A stretch of 64,000 nt of DNA from assembly GCF_001940165.2 (NCBI RefSeq), contig NZ_CP135162.1, forward strand, positions 124,001 to 188,000. Reading direction: 5' to 3'. Within the stretch, counting starts at the first letter, position 1, and every line of letters begins with the position of its first letter. The translations under genes and the position numbers were made by a program. This document shows, in pieces, positions 1 through 7,331 of the stretch. The DNA is from Roseburia sp. 831b (GTDB taxonomy: Bacteria; Bacillota; Clostridia; Lachnospirales; Lachnospiraceae). The notes under the pieces were generated by a model. That model was not told the DNA's origin, made no database searches, and saw nothing but the letters and a program-made list of their open reading frames with translations.

Positions 1-2
1 TG

Positions 3-1244
3 CTTGGCTATGTGGGACAGTCAGCACTTTCAGCAGTGTCGTTAGCGAATCAGTTTCAGTTTATATTAGGAGGATTTTTCTTCGGAATCACATCGGGAAT
101 TACGATGTTGGCGTCTCAATATTGGGGAAAAAAGGACACCGATTCTATTCAGACAGTCATGGGAATTGCGATGAAGATTTCGTTTGTGATTTGTCTGATT
201 ATATTTTGTGGTGCTGTTTTTGCACCGGAAGTTTTGATGAAAATATACACAAATGATGCAGAATTAATCGCGATTGGGGCATCCTATCTAAGGGTCATTG
301 GAACATCCTATCTGCTTATGAGTGTGTCACAGGTATACCTTTGCATTTTAAGAAGTACGGAGAGAGCAAAAATCAGTACTGCAATCAGCAGCACGGCATT
401 GATTTTAAATATTGCATTGAATGCAGTCTTTATCTTTGGACTTTTTGGAATGCCAAAGCTTGGCGTTGTCGGTGTCGCAATTGCAACTGTGATATCGCGA
501 GTGGTGGAAGTGTTTCTTTGCGTAGTTGATATGATGCGCGGAAAAAGTTTTCAAGTAAAACTAAGCACTGTGTTTGCCAGAAATAAACTGCTGTTTCAGG
601 ATTATTTAAAATATTCGATACCGGCATTGGCAAATGATATTTTGTGGACACTGGCGTTTTCCACCTATTCGATTATTATGGGACATATGAATTCGGATGT
701 TGTTGCGGCAAGTTCAGTTGCAACGACAGTGCGAGATTTGCTTACTATTGTCTGTTATGGCCTTTCGTCCGGTGGTTCCGTTTTGCTTGGAATTGAGATT
801 GGAGAGGGACGGATGGAGCATGCAAAGAAAGACGCTTCCAGACTATGTCATGCAACCTTTATGTTTGGTGTATTGACAGGTTTGCTGATTTTAGCAACAA
901 GACCGTTGGTATTTGCCTGTTTCCAGCTAAGCGACCGTGCTTACGAGTACTTAAATATTATGCTGATCATCAGTTCTTATTATGTGGTAGGGCAGACGAT
1001 GAACACGGTAACAATCGCAGGAATTTTCCGTGCGGGCGGAGATTCCAGATTCGGAATGATCTGTGATGCAGTCACAATGTGGTGTATCTGTGTTCCGCTC
1101 GGATTTTTGAGTGCGTTTGTATTTAAATTACCGCCGATGGTGGTGTATTTTATCCTCTGTCTGGATGAATTCTGGAAGATTCCAGTGGTTTACCACCATT
1201 ACAAGAGTTATAAGTGGCTGAAAGATATTACGAGAGATTTTTAG
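3..1244 (+). CDS. MATE family multidrug/Na+ antiporter, 5' end outside the window
   Basis: This is an integral membrane exporter of the MATE (NorM/DinF) superfamily, which expels cationic drugs or metabolites in exchange for Na+ or H+. The visible 410+ residues are a run of about ten to eleven hydrophobic helices. The reading frame is open to the window edge and the first residues (LGYVGQSALSAVSLANQ) match the end of helix 1 of the family, so the true start lies upstream; the in-frame GTG at 12 is not a start. Family members are usually about 450 residues. The C-terminus (YKSYKWLKDITRDF) looks complete. Two further MATE genes occur at 58.9 and 60.4 kb. Substrate cannot be inferred. Confidence 0.9.
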   Translation, partial: LGYVGQSALSAVSLANQFQFILGGFFFGITSGITMLASQYWGKKDTDSIQTVMGIAMKISFVICLIIFCGAVFAPEVLMKIYTNDAELIAIGASYLRVIGTSYLLMSVSQVYLCILRSTERAKISTAISSTALILNIALNAVFIFGLFGMPKLGVVGVAIATVISRVVEVFLCVVDMMRGKSFQVKLSTVFARNKLLFQDYLKYSIPALANDILWTLAFSTYSIIMGHMNSDVVAASSVATTVRDLLTIVCYGLSSGGSVLLGIEIGEGRMEHAKKDASRLCHATFMFGVLTGLLILATRPLVFACFQLSDRAYEYLNIMLIISSYYVVGQTMNTVTIAGIFRAGGDSRFGMICDAVTMWCICVPLGFLSAFVFKLPPMVVYFILCLDEFWKIPVVYHHYKSYKWLKDITRDF

Positions 1245-1261
1245 GAAGAAAGAAAAAGTGT

Positions 1262-1357
1262 GAAAAATGCTCCGCAAGAATCGCACTGAGGCGAAGTTGA
1301 ACAATGTCGCAAATGCGACCCGCCGCAGGCGGAGAATTCTGCAAGCGAGATTTTTTC
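1262..1357 (+). repeat. Dispersed structured repeat, copy 1
   Basis: This is one of three related copies in the window (others at 4697 and 56391). The shared core includes GAACAATGTCGCAAATGCGAC, in which GTCGCA-AA-TGCGAC is a perfect small hairpin, followed by CCGCC-GCA-GGCGG and then a degenerate stem with a run of six T at 1351-1356. It occupies most of the gap between the MATE gene and the DUF2156 gene, so it lies in the leader of the latter. An apparent N-terminal extension of that gene is just this repeat read in frame. Confidence 0.8.
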
Positions 1358-1362
1358 ATACA

Positions 1363-1387
1363 CAAGTTTGTGCGAGACACAAACTTG
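1363..1387 (+). other. Perfect 10-bp hairpin in the leader of the DUF2156 gene
   Basis: The arms CAAGTTTGTG and CACAAACTTG are exact reverse complements with a 5-nt loop. The hairpin sits between the structured repeat and the ribosome binding site GGAG at 1402-1405. It has no U tract, so it is not a terminator; it may stabilise the mRNA or be part of the leader fold. Confidence 0.6.
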
Positions 1388-1411
1388 GAATGTGCAGGAA
1401 TGGAGATTAGA

Positions 1412-3271
1412 ATGTTAGAACAGAAACTTGAGTTCCATGAGATTTGTCTAAGTGACCAGGAATGGATGAATGAGAAACTAAAGGAAGACAATCTGGGAGC
1501 TTGTGAATATTGCTTTGCAAACAACTATTTATGGAGGAAGGTGTATCATACAGAAGCAGCGCAGTTATTTGACTGTGGCATTATCCGGTTTCACGAAGAG
1601 GGAAACCACATTGTCTATTCGTTCCCATTTGGAAATGGAGACAAGAAAAAAGTGCTTTCTTATCTGAAAGAACAGTGTGAAAAAGAGGGACGAACTTTGG
1701 AACTGTATCCAATTGTGGACGAAGACAGGTTGGAATTATTGGAGTGGTTTCCGGGTCAGTTCGAGGTGGATGCAGACCGCGATGATTTTGATTATGTGTA
1801 TACCGTGGAAAAGCTTTCTACTTTAAAAGGCAAGAAACTCCACGGAAAAAGAAATCACATTGCGCGTTTCAAGGATGCGGATGACTGGAGTTACGAGCCG
1901 CTTTCCGATGAAAATGCCTTGGAATGTAAAAAAATGGCATTCCAGTGGAGCAAACTTCGGGAAGAAAAGTGGAACGAGGAAATGCAGCAGGAACTGGATG
2001 TGCTCACGGAGGCTCTTTCTTTATGGAAGGAACTGCATCTTGTGGGCGGCGTCTTGCGAAAAGCAGGAGAGATTGTTGCTTTTTCCATGGGAGAGCCGTT
2101 GACGGAGGACAGCTTCGTTGTCCATTTTGAAAAAGCTTTCCCGGACTTGCAGGGAGCATATCCGATGATTAACCAGCAGTTTGTGCTGCATGAATGTCAG
2201 AAATATAGTTATGTAAACCGAGAGGAGGACACCGGAGATCCTGGCCTTCGAAAAGCAAAACTTTCCTATTATCCAGATGTTTTGCTGCGCAAATATCGTG
2301 CCATTCAAAGCCAGGTTGTGTTTGCAAATGAGTTTGATTTTCCGGCAATTCAGGAAATCTGGCAGGCGTGTTTTGGGGATGAGGAGGAGTATATCCAATT
2401 TTACCTGAACCACCGTTTTGAGACGGAAAATATGCTTGTGATTCATGAGGATGGAAAACCGGTTTCGATGGCAAGCTTTTTCCCGGCTGAACTTATGGTA
2501 GGAGAAGAGCGGGTGCCAGTCCTTTATGTGTATGCGGTTGCAACGCTTCCGAAATATCAGAAAAAAGGCTACGCAGCGCAGATTCTAGAGTATGCCAAGA
2601 AAAAATATAACAGACCGTTGGTTTTGCAGCCAGCTGAAGCATCGCTGGAAGCCTATTATGAAAAATTAGGATTTGAATCCTTTTTTGAAAAAGAAAGTAT
2701 AGACTTTGAGAAGAAGGGTATCGCTTTCGAGAAAGAAAATAGGAATTTTGAAAAAGAAAACATTGCTTTTGAAAAGACTATGGATGTAGTTGATAACACA
2801 GAGGTCTCTGGGAAAGACGACTATGAAAGTGTTTTAGCGGGCTGGTGTTTCAAAGAAATTACACCGGCGGAGTATAAACAGATACGTGATGCATATTATG
2901 GAAAAGACGGCTATGTCTGCTGGGATGAAAAAGCGATTGCATATGCCATTTATGAAAATAATTTCTGCAATGGTAAGGCAAGAAAGCTTGTTCCGGCTGA
3001 AAATACAGAGGAGTGGGTCAGCGAAAACACAGAAGAGACAGAGCATGCAAGGGAAGAACTGCTTTTATACCGCATGGAAGATGGAGATTGCCGGATTATT
3101 GAGACAACATTAGAGATGGCGGAGCTTCGAAAAGTAGCAAATGCAATGATGCAGTCCGGCATGGCATCGAAGGTTTTTCTGGAGAATGCGGGTGGTATGA
3201 TTTGGCTGCCACAAGGGAAAAAGCAACTCATTTCTTTACAAAACCCATATCTTAATTTAACTTTAGGGTAA
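1412..3271 (+). CDS. DUF2156 (LPG-synthase C-terminal-like) protein fused to a GNAT acetyltransferase
   Basis: This is a two-domain cytosolic protein of 619 residues. The first about 300 residues resemble DUF2156, the acyltransferase-fold domain found at the C-terminus of lysylphosphatidylglycerol synthases. Residues about 303-423 form a GNAT N-acetyltransferase, with the acetyl-CoA motif around YQKKGYAAQ and the usual YYEKLGFE ending. Next come five 7-residue FEK repeats (about 425-459) and a poorly recognisable C-terminal domain. I chose the ATG at 1412 because GGAG lies 7 nt upstream; the ATG at 1400 has poor spacing and the frame further up is repeat DNA. Target substrate unknown. No terminator is visible before the hpf promoter. 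Confidence 0.75.
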   Translation: MLEQKLEFHEICLSDQEWMNEKLKEDNLGACEYCFANNYLWRKVYHTEAAQLFDCGIIRFHEEGNHIVYSFPFGNGDKKKVLSYLKEQCEKEGRTLELYPIVDEDRLELLEWFPGQFEVDADRDDFDYVYTVEKLSTLKGKKLHGKRNHIARFKDADDWSYEPLSDENALECKKMAFQWSKLREEKWNEEMQQELDVLTEALSLWKELHLVGGVLRKAGEIVAFSMGEPLTEDSFVVHFEKAFPDLQGAYPMINQQFVLHECQKYSYVNREEDTGDPGLRKAKLSYYPDVLLRKYRAIQSQVVFANEFDFPAIQEIWQACFGDEEEYIQFYLNHRFETENMLVIHEDGKPVSMASFFPAELMVGEERVPVLYVYAVATLPKYQKKGYAAQILEYAKKKYNRPLVLQPAEASLEAYYEKLGFESFFEKESIDFEKKGIAFEKENRNFEKENIAFEKTMDVVDNTEVSGKDDYESVLAGWCFKEITPAEYKQIRDAYYGKDGYVCWDEKAIAYAIYENNFCNGKARKLVPAENTEEWVSENTEETEHAREELLLYRMEDGDCRIIETTLEMAELRKVANAMMQSGMASKVFLENAGGMIWLPQGKKQLISLQNPYLNLTLG

Positions 3272-3317
3272 AAATGTAAAATTTTTCTGAAAAATCACAA
3301 AACAAAGCACAATTGTC

Positions 3318-3345
3318 TTGCGATAAACGTAAAATATGTTATAAT
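3318..3345 (+). promoter_or_regulatory. Sigma-A promoter of hpf
   Basis: TTGCGA at 3318-3323, a 16-nt spacer and a perfect TATAAT at 3340-3345 place the transcript start near 3352. This is 40 nt ahead of the hpf start codon and just downstream of the preceding gene. Confidence 0.7.
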
Positions 3346-3393
3346 ATAGACATGATATATCTGTATCAAATAAACGACGAAGGGGTGGGCATC

Positions 3394-3924
3394 ATGAGAA
3401 TAACGATTACAGGAAGAAACATCGAATTAACAGAAGGATTAAAAGCCGCAGTGGAGGACAAGTTAGGTAAATTAGAAAGATACTTTACTCCAGACACAGA
3501 GGTATATGTAACGCTTAGCGTGGAGAAGGAGCGCCAGAAAATTGAAGTGACCATTCCGGCAAAAGGCAATTACATCCGTTCAGAGCAGGTAAGCAACGAT
3601 ATGTATGTATCCATTGACCTTGTGGAAGAAGTCATTGAACGTCAGTTGAAAAAGTACAGAACCAAGATAGCAACCAAACAGCAGAATGCCGAATCTGTTT
3701 TCAAGAAAGAATTCTTAGACAATTCAGATGAGGAAGACGAAGAGATTAAGATTATTCGGACGAAGAAGTTTGGAATTAAGCCAATGTATCCAGAAGATGC
3801 CTGTGTACAGATGGAATTACTTGGACATGATTTCTTTGTATTCATGAATGCAGAGACAGAGGAAGTAAATGTTGTCTATAAGAGAAAAGGCAATACTTAC
3901 GGATTGATTGAACCGGAATTCTAA
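3394..3924 (+). CDS. hpf: Long-form ribosome hibernation promoting factor
   Basis: HPF binds the 30S subunit at the mRNA/tRNA channel and, in the long form, dimerises 70S ribosomes into inactive 100S particles in stationary phase. The protein is 176 residues. The N-terminal ribosome-binding domain starts MRITITGRNIELTEGL. A linker of acidic residues (SDEEDEE) leads to the C-terminal dimerisation domain, recognisable by FGIKPMYPEDACVQMELLGH and ending YGLIEPEF. The start at 3394 is preceded by AAGGGGTGGG; a longer frame from 3313 would overlap the promoter and is rejected. The gene is monocistronic, between its own promoter and a strong terminator. Confidence 0.95.
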   Translation: MRITITGRNIELTEGLKAAVEDKLGKLERYFTPDTEVYVTLSVEKERQKIEVTIPAKGNYIRSEQVSNDMYVSIDLVEEVIERQLKKYRTKIATKQQNAESVFKKEFLDNSDEEDEEIKIIRTKKFGIKPMYPEDACVQMELLGHDFFVFMNAETEEVNVVYKRKGNTYGLIEPEF

Positions 3925-3935
3925 AATAGGAATTG

Positions 3936-3967
3936 AAAGGGAGAGCAGATTTTGCTCTCCCTTTTTT
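3936..3967 (+). terminator. Rho-independent terminator of hpf
   Basis: The stem GGGAGAGCA / TGCTCTCCC encloses a short loop (GATTT) and is followed by six T. It starts 12 nt after the hpf stop. Confidence 0.9.
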
Positions 3968-4008
3968 AGCGGGTTCCATTGGCATTCTTGTGTTTCAGTG
4001 AGAGGGAG

Positions 4009-4090
4009 TATCAGTACTTCGCTTTTTCATTGAGAAGTTTATATCAGTACTTCATTCTTCATTAGAAAGTTTATATCAGCACCTTGTTCT
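4009..4090. repeat. Short tandem repeat, about 33 bp period, three copies
   Basis: TATCAGTACTTC (last copy TATCAGCACCTT) recurs with its TCAG at 4011, 4044 and 4076, spaced 33 and 32 bp, with intervening AGAAGTTTA / AGAAAGTTTA. It is non-coding and lies just upstream of the 52-bp array. Confidence 0.65.
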
Positions 4091-4133
4091 TTATGTGGGG
4101 AATCGCTTCTTGTGCTCGAACAGAGAGAACGTA

Positions 4134-4450
4134 TTTGGAGTAGAAAATGAAAAAGTTATCTAAAAACACCTAAAGCAATCAAGCGAATGGAGTAGGAATT
4201 TCAGAAAAGTGAAAAAAACACCTAAAGTCGCCAGAACAATGGAGTGGAAAAATAAGAAAACCTTTAAAAACACCTAAAGTCGCCGGAGCAATGGAGTGGA
4301 AAAATAAGAAAATCCTAGAAAACACCTAAAGTCGTCAGAGCAATGGAGTGGAAAAACAGGAAAATCCTAGAAAACACCTAAAGTCGCCGGAGCAATGGAG
4401 TGCGAATTACAAGAAGTACTTGAAAACACCTAAAACTCATCCAGGCATGC
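4134..4450. repeat. Tandem array with an exact 52-bp period
   Basis: CACCTAAA begins at 4167, 4219, 4271, 4323, 4375 and 4427, a spacing of exactly 52 bp each time. AATGGAG (first copy degenerate) begins at 4134, 4186, 4238, 4290, 4342 and 4394, equally exact. The middle three units are nearly identical and the outer ones diverge. Each unit has a conserved half (CACCTAAAGTCGCCGGAGC plus AATGGAGTGG) and an A-rich half. There is no ORF and no CRISPR-like unique spacer. A single copy of the same unit occurs at 57366. Confidence 0.9.
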
Positions 4451-4512
4451 AATGGGAAAATAAGTTGAAAAACCCAGACAGCAAGAAAAATAAAAAAAGT
4501 TGAAAAAAACAC

Positions 4513-4541
4513 TTTACAAAATAGTTTTACTATGATAAGAT
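4513..4541 (+). promoter_or_regulatory. Promoter of tRNA-Ile
   Basis: TTTACA at 4513-4518 and TAAGAT at 4536-4541 are separated by 17 nt, placing the start near 4548, about 26 nt before the mature tRNA 5' end. Confidence 0.6.
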
Positions 4542-4573
4542 ATCAAACGTTGACGGCACAAACCGTAGGACAT

Positions 4574-4647
<74 letters not shown>

Positions 4648-4658
4648 TTATAAATAGG

Positions 4659-4692
4659 AAAAGGATTTGCACATCTGTGCAAATCCTTTTTT
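4659..4692 (+). terminator. Terminator of tRNA-Ile
   Basis: AAAAGGATTTGCACA pairs with TGTGCAAATCCTTTT and is followed by further T, starting 12 nt after the tRNA. Confidence 0.9.
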
Positions 4693-4696
4693 GTGT

Positions 4697-4792
4697 GTAA
4701 TAGGAAAATCCGTTCCTATTACATAAAAATGCTTCGCGAGGATCACACTGCAGCGGAGTTGAACAATGTCGCAAATGCGACCCGCCGCAGAC
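4697..4792 (+). repeat. Dispersed structured repeat, copy 2
   Basis: It begins with the perfect hairpin GTAATAGGAA-AATCCG-TTCCTATTAC and then has the shared core with GTCGCAAATGCGAC and CTGCAGCGG / CCGCCGCAG arms. The last (terminator-like) hairpin of copy 3 is missing here. It lies between the tRNA terminator and the 3' end of the convergent small gene. Confidence 0.8.
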
Positions 4793-4818
4793 AAAGAACC
4801 ACTTTTTTCACCTAAATC

Positions 4819-5106
4819 TTACACATAAATACTCTTTGGCCATTCATCCTGGTGCGCTGTATATGTCTCATTCAACCAGTCGACTGCCTGCTGTTTTCCC
4901 TCCATGGTAAAAGGAAAAGTATTTTTCATAATTTTCTCCGGGGCGGTGTTGGCGAAGGTGTAGGGACCAGGCCAGACATAGACGTTAAAATGATCGTTTC
5001 CCTCTTCTTTTTCCAGCTCTAACTGAAAACGCATTCCGTGGTAACTTCCACGAAATTTTTCCTTCTTATAAAAATTGAGGTTTAAAACTTCTTCTGTTGT
5101 AATCAC
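4819..5106 (-). CDS. Conserved small protein of unknown function (95 aa)
   Basis: I do not recognise a named family. The product is a small soluble protein rich in aromatic and acidic residues with a central WPGPYTFANTAPEKI segment. It has no signal peptide, membrane helix or obvious metal motif. The start is a GTG preceded on the minus strand by a strong AGGAGG 8 nt away, which supports a real gene. It is a single-gene unit facing away from pepF, with structured repeat copy 2 at its 3' side. Composition resembles neighbouring chromosomal genes, with no sign of recent transfer. Confidence 0.7.
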   Translation of the reverse strand: MITTEEVLNLNFYKKEKFRGSYHGMRFQLELEKEEGNDHFNVYVWPGPYTFANTAPEKIMKNTFPFTMEGKQQAVDWLNETYTAHQDEWPKSIYV

Positions 5107-5350
5107 GAAATGTTCCTCCTAAAAATAAAATCTGTCTTTGTACTGAATACATTTTACCTCATTTTTCATCAGAAATCCAAGTGAAAATCTGGTATATTTT
5201 ACCTGGAAAAAGGGGTGGATTTTTGCTTTAAAGCATTAAAAAGTCAAACGGACAAAGAAAAATTATATTTTTTTACTAGGAATTTCATGGGATAATTATG
5301 AATAAAAAAACATATATAAATGCGTAATTATGAATAAATGTAAAAATAAG

Positions 5351-5379
5351 TTGAAGAAAACGTAAAAATAATGTATAAT
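5351..5379 (+). promoter_or_regulatory. Promoter P1 upstream of pepF
   Basis: TTGAAG at 5351-5356, a 17-nt spacer and TATAAT at 5374-5379. It is one of two tandem promoters 58 bp apart. Confidence 0.65.
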
Positions 5380-5408
5380 TATATAGTCTATGGCAGAAAA
5401 CTTAGTTA

Positions 5409-5436
5409 TTGACAACTGAATTTTTGCATGTATAAT
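5409..5436 (+). promoter_or_regulatory. Promoter P2 upstream of pepF, full consensus
   Basis: TTGACA at 5409-5414, a 16-nt spacer and TATAAT at 5431-5436. Both hexamers are perfect, so this is among the strongest promoters in the window. Transcription should start near 5443. Confidence 0.8.
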
Positions 5437-5442
5437 TATAGA

Positions 5443-5520
5443 CATGTTGTGCGTGCGACGCATACATTTGTATATGAAGAGAGTGCAGTGGACAATGGGG
5501 TCCGTTGGCACTTTTTTTGA
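5443..5520 (+). ncRNA. Candidate short leader RNA or sRNA ending at an intrinsic terminator
   Basis: From the P2 start to the T tract is about 75 nt. The terminator-like stem uses AGTGC / GCACT plus GGAC / GTCC around an internal loop, followed by seven T at about 5512-5518. There is no convincing ORF. It is either an attenuator for pepF, whose start is 68 nt further on, or an independent small RNA. It matches no riboswitch class I can recognise by eye. The rest of the 5107-5587 gap is AT-rich with no other signal. Confidence 0.45.
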
Positions 5521-5587
5521 TTGCAATAAATTAATTTAACAAAATAAAGTGATAACGTAATGGAGCATAACGCAAAGGGGTAGAAAA

Positions 5588-7264
5588 ATGAAGTTTTCAG
5601 AGATGCCATATAAAAGAATTGATATGGATCAGGTCGAAAAAAAATTCAAAGATATCATTGAGCGGACAAAGAATGCAAAGAGTGGAGAAGAGCAGTTTAC
5701 AATCCACAAAGAGTATTATGCGTTGAACGATGATATTCAGACGAATATGACACTGGCATATATCAGACATGATATCGACACGACGGATGAGTTCTACGAG
5801 AAAGAACAGAATTTTTACGACGAAGTGATGCCGATTATCAATAATTATGAAACAACTTATGGAAAAATCTTGTACGAATCACCTTATCGTGAGTACTTAG
5901 AGAGCAAGATTGGGAAAGTTCCATTTAAAAATATCGAATTATCGTTAAAAGCATTTGATGAGAAGCTGATTCCATTGATGCAGGAAGAAAATGCTTTGGT
6001 AAGCCGCTATGATAAATTGATTGCAACGGCGAAGATTCCTTTTGACGGGGAAGTATATAACCTTTCCCTGATGGGCAAATTCCAAAGAAGTTCTGACCGT
6101 GAAGTAAGAAGAAGAGCATGGAAGGCGGTCAGCGATTATTTCTTATCGGTAACAGATGAAATCGATGAGATTTATGACAAGATGGTAAAGAACAGAACCG
6201 AGCAGGCGAAGATGCTTGGTTATGAGAATTATATTGAACTTGCTTATTATAGAATGGGTCGTAATTGTTACGACAAGGATATGGTGGCAAATTTCAGAAA
6301 ACAGGTCAAAGAATTCTTTGTTCCATTTGCAAACAAGCTTCATGAACAGAGAAGAAAAAGAATTGGTGTGGAAAAGTTATCCTATATTGATAACGGTGTT
6401 TATTTCACAAACGGTAATCCGGAACCAATCGGAACACCGGAAGAAATTTTAGCGGCCGGACAGAAGATGTACAGTGAACTTTCTCCACAGACGAAAGAAT
6501 TTTTCGATTTCATGAGAGAGAACGAGTTATTCGATGTATTAGGAAGAAAGACAAAGAAACAGGGCGGATATATGACCTATCTTCCGAATTACAAATCACC
6601 GTTCATTTTTGCAAACTTCAACGGAACGAGCGGCGATGTCGATGTTATCACACATGAGTGTGGTCACGCATTCCAGGGTTATCTGGTGCGCAACGAAGAA
6701 ATTCGTGAGGTGGCAGACATTACCATGGAGACCGCAGAGATTCATTCCATGTCGATGGAATATTTCACATACGGATGGATGGATTTATTCTTTGGAAAAC
6801 GCAAGGATGATTATCTGACCATGCATTTGGAAGATGCATCCGCATTTGTGCCATATGGATGTATGGTGGATGAATTCCAGCACATCGTGTATGCAAAACC
6901 GGAAATGACACCACAGGAACGAAAAGAAGTCTGGATGCAGTTAGAAAAAGAATACAGACCACATATGGATTATGAAGATGATCCGTTTTATTCCAAAGGA
7001 GGATTCTGGCAGAGACAGCCACATATTTTCCAGGTGCCGTTCTATTATATTGATTATTGTCTCGCAAGTGTTTGTGCAATGCAGTTCAAAGTCATGATGG
7101 ATGAAGATTTTGAAAAAGCATGGAACAATTACTATAAACTTTGCAAATTGTCAGCAAGCGATTTCTTTGTCAATGTAATCAAAGAAGTCGGATTACAGAA
7201 TCCATTCGAGGATGGATGCATCAAAGAGCTTGTAGAAAAGTTAAGCGCAAAGACATTTGAGTAA
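5588..7264 (+). CDS. M3 family oligoendopeptidase (PepF-like)
   Basis: This is a cytosolic zinc metallopeptidase that cleaves short peptides, 558 residues. The zinc motif HECGH is at residues 356-360, inside DVDVITHECGHAFQGYL. The third zinc ligand is expected in METAEIHSMSMEY about 25 residues later. Length and the C-terminal Tyr-rich segment (PFYYIDYCLASVCAMQF) fit the M3 oligoendopeptidase family. A ribosome site AAAGGGG precedes the ATG. It is directly upstream of the opp/ami peptide importer, so imported oligopeptides are the likely substrate; only 67 bp separate the two. Two tandem promoters and a possible attenuator precede it. Confidence 0.92.
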   Translation: MKFSEMPYKRIDMDQVEKKFKDIIERTKNAKSGEEQFTIHKEYYALNDDIQTNMTLAYIRHDIDTTDEFYEKEQNFYDEVMPIINNYETTYGKILYESPYREYLESKIGKVPFKNIELSLKAFDEKLIPLMQEENALVSRYDKLIATAKIPFDGEVYNLSLMGKFQRSSDREVRRRAWKAVSDYFLSVTDEIDEIYDKMVKNRTEQAKMLGYENYIELAYYRMGRNCYDKDMVANFRKQVKEFFVPFANKLHEQRRKRIGVEKLSYIDNGVYFTNGNPEPIGTPEEILAAGQKMYSELSPQTKEFFDFMRENELFDVLGRKTKKQGGYMTYLPNYKSPFIFANFNGTSGDVDVITHECGHAFQGYLVRNEEIREVADITMETAEIHSMSMEYFTYGWMDLFFGKRKDDYLTMHLEDASAFVPYGCMVDEFQHIVYAKPEMTPQERKEVWMQLEKEYRPHMDYEDDPFYSKGGFWQRQPHIFQVPFYYIDYCLASVCAMQFKVMMDEDFEKAWNNYYKLCKLSASDFFVNVIKEVGLQNPFEDGCIKELVEKLSAKTFE

Positions 7265-7331
7265 CATGTATTTGACAGATGCCATCAGGCAGGCATCCGT
7301 TGAAGATATAGATTAAAGGAGGAAATGAATA

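Noticed and set aside
1304..1411. N-terminal extension of the DUF2156 protein
   Set aside because: The extra codons are translated repeat DNA, and a well-spaced ribosome site supports the ATG at 1412.
4134..4450. CRISPR array
   Set aside because: Period is constant, but the variable halves are A-rich and similar to each other rather than unique spacers, no cas genes are present and the conserved block is not palindromic.
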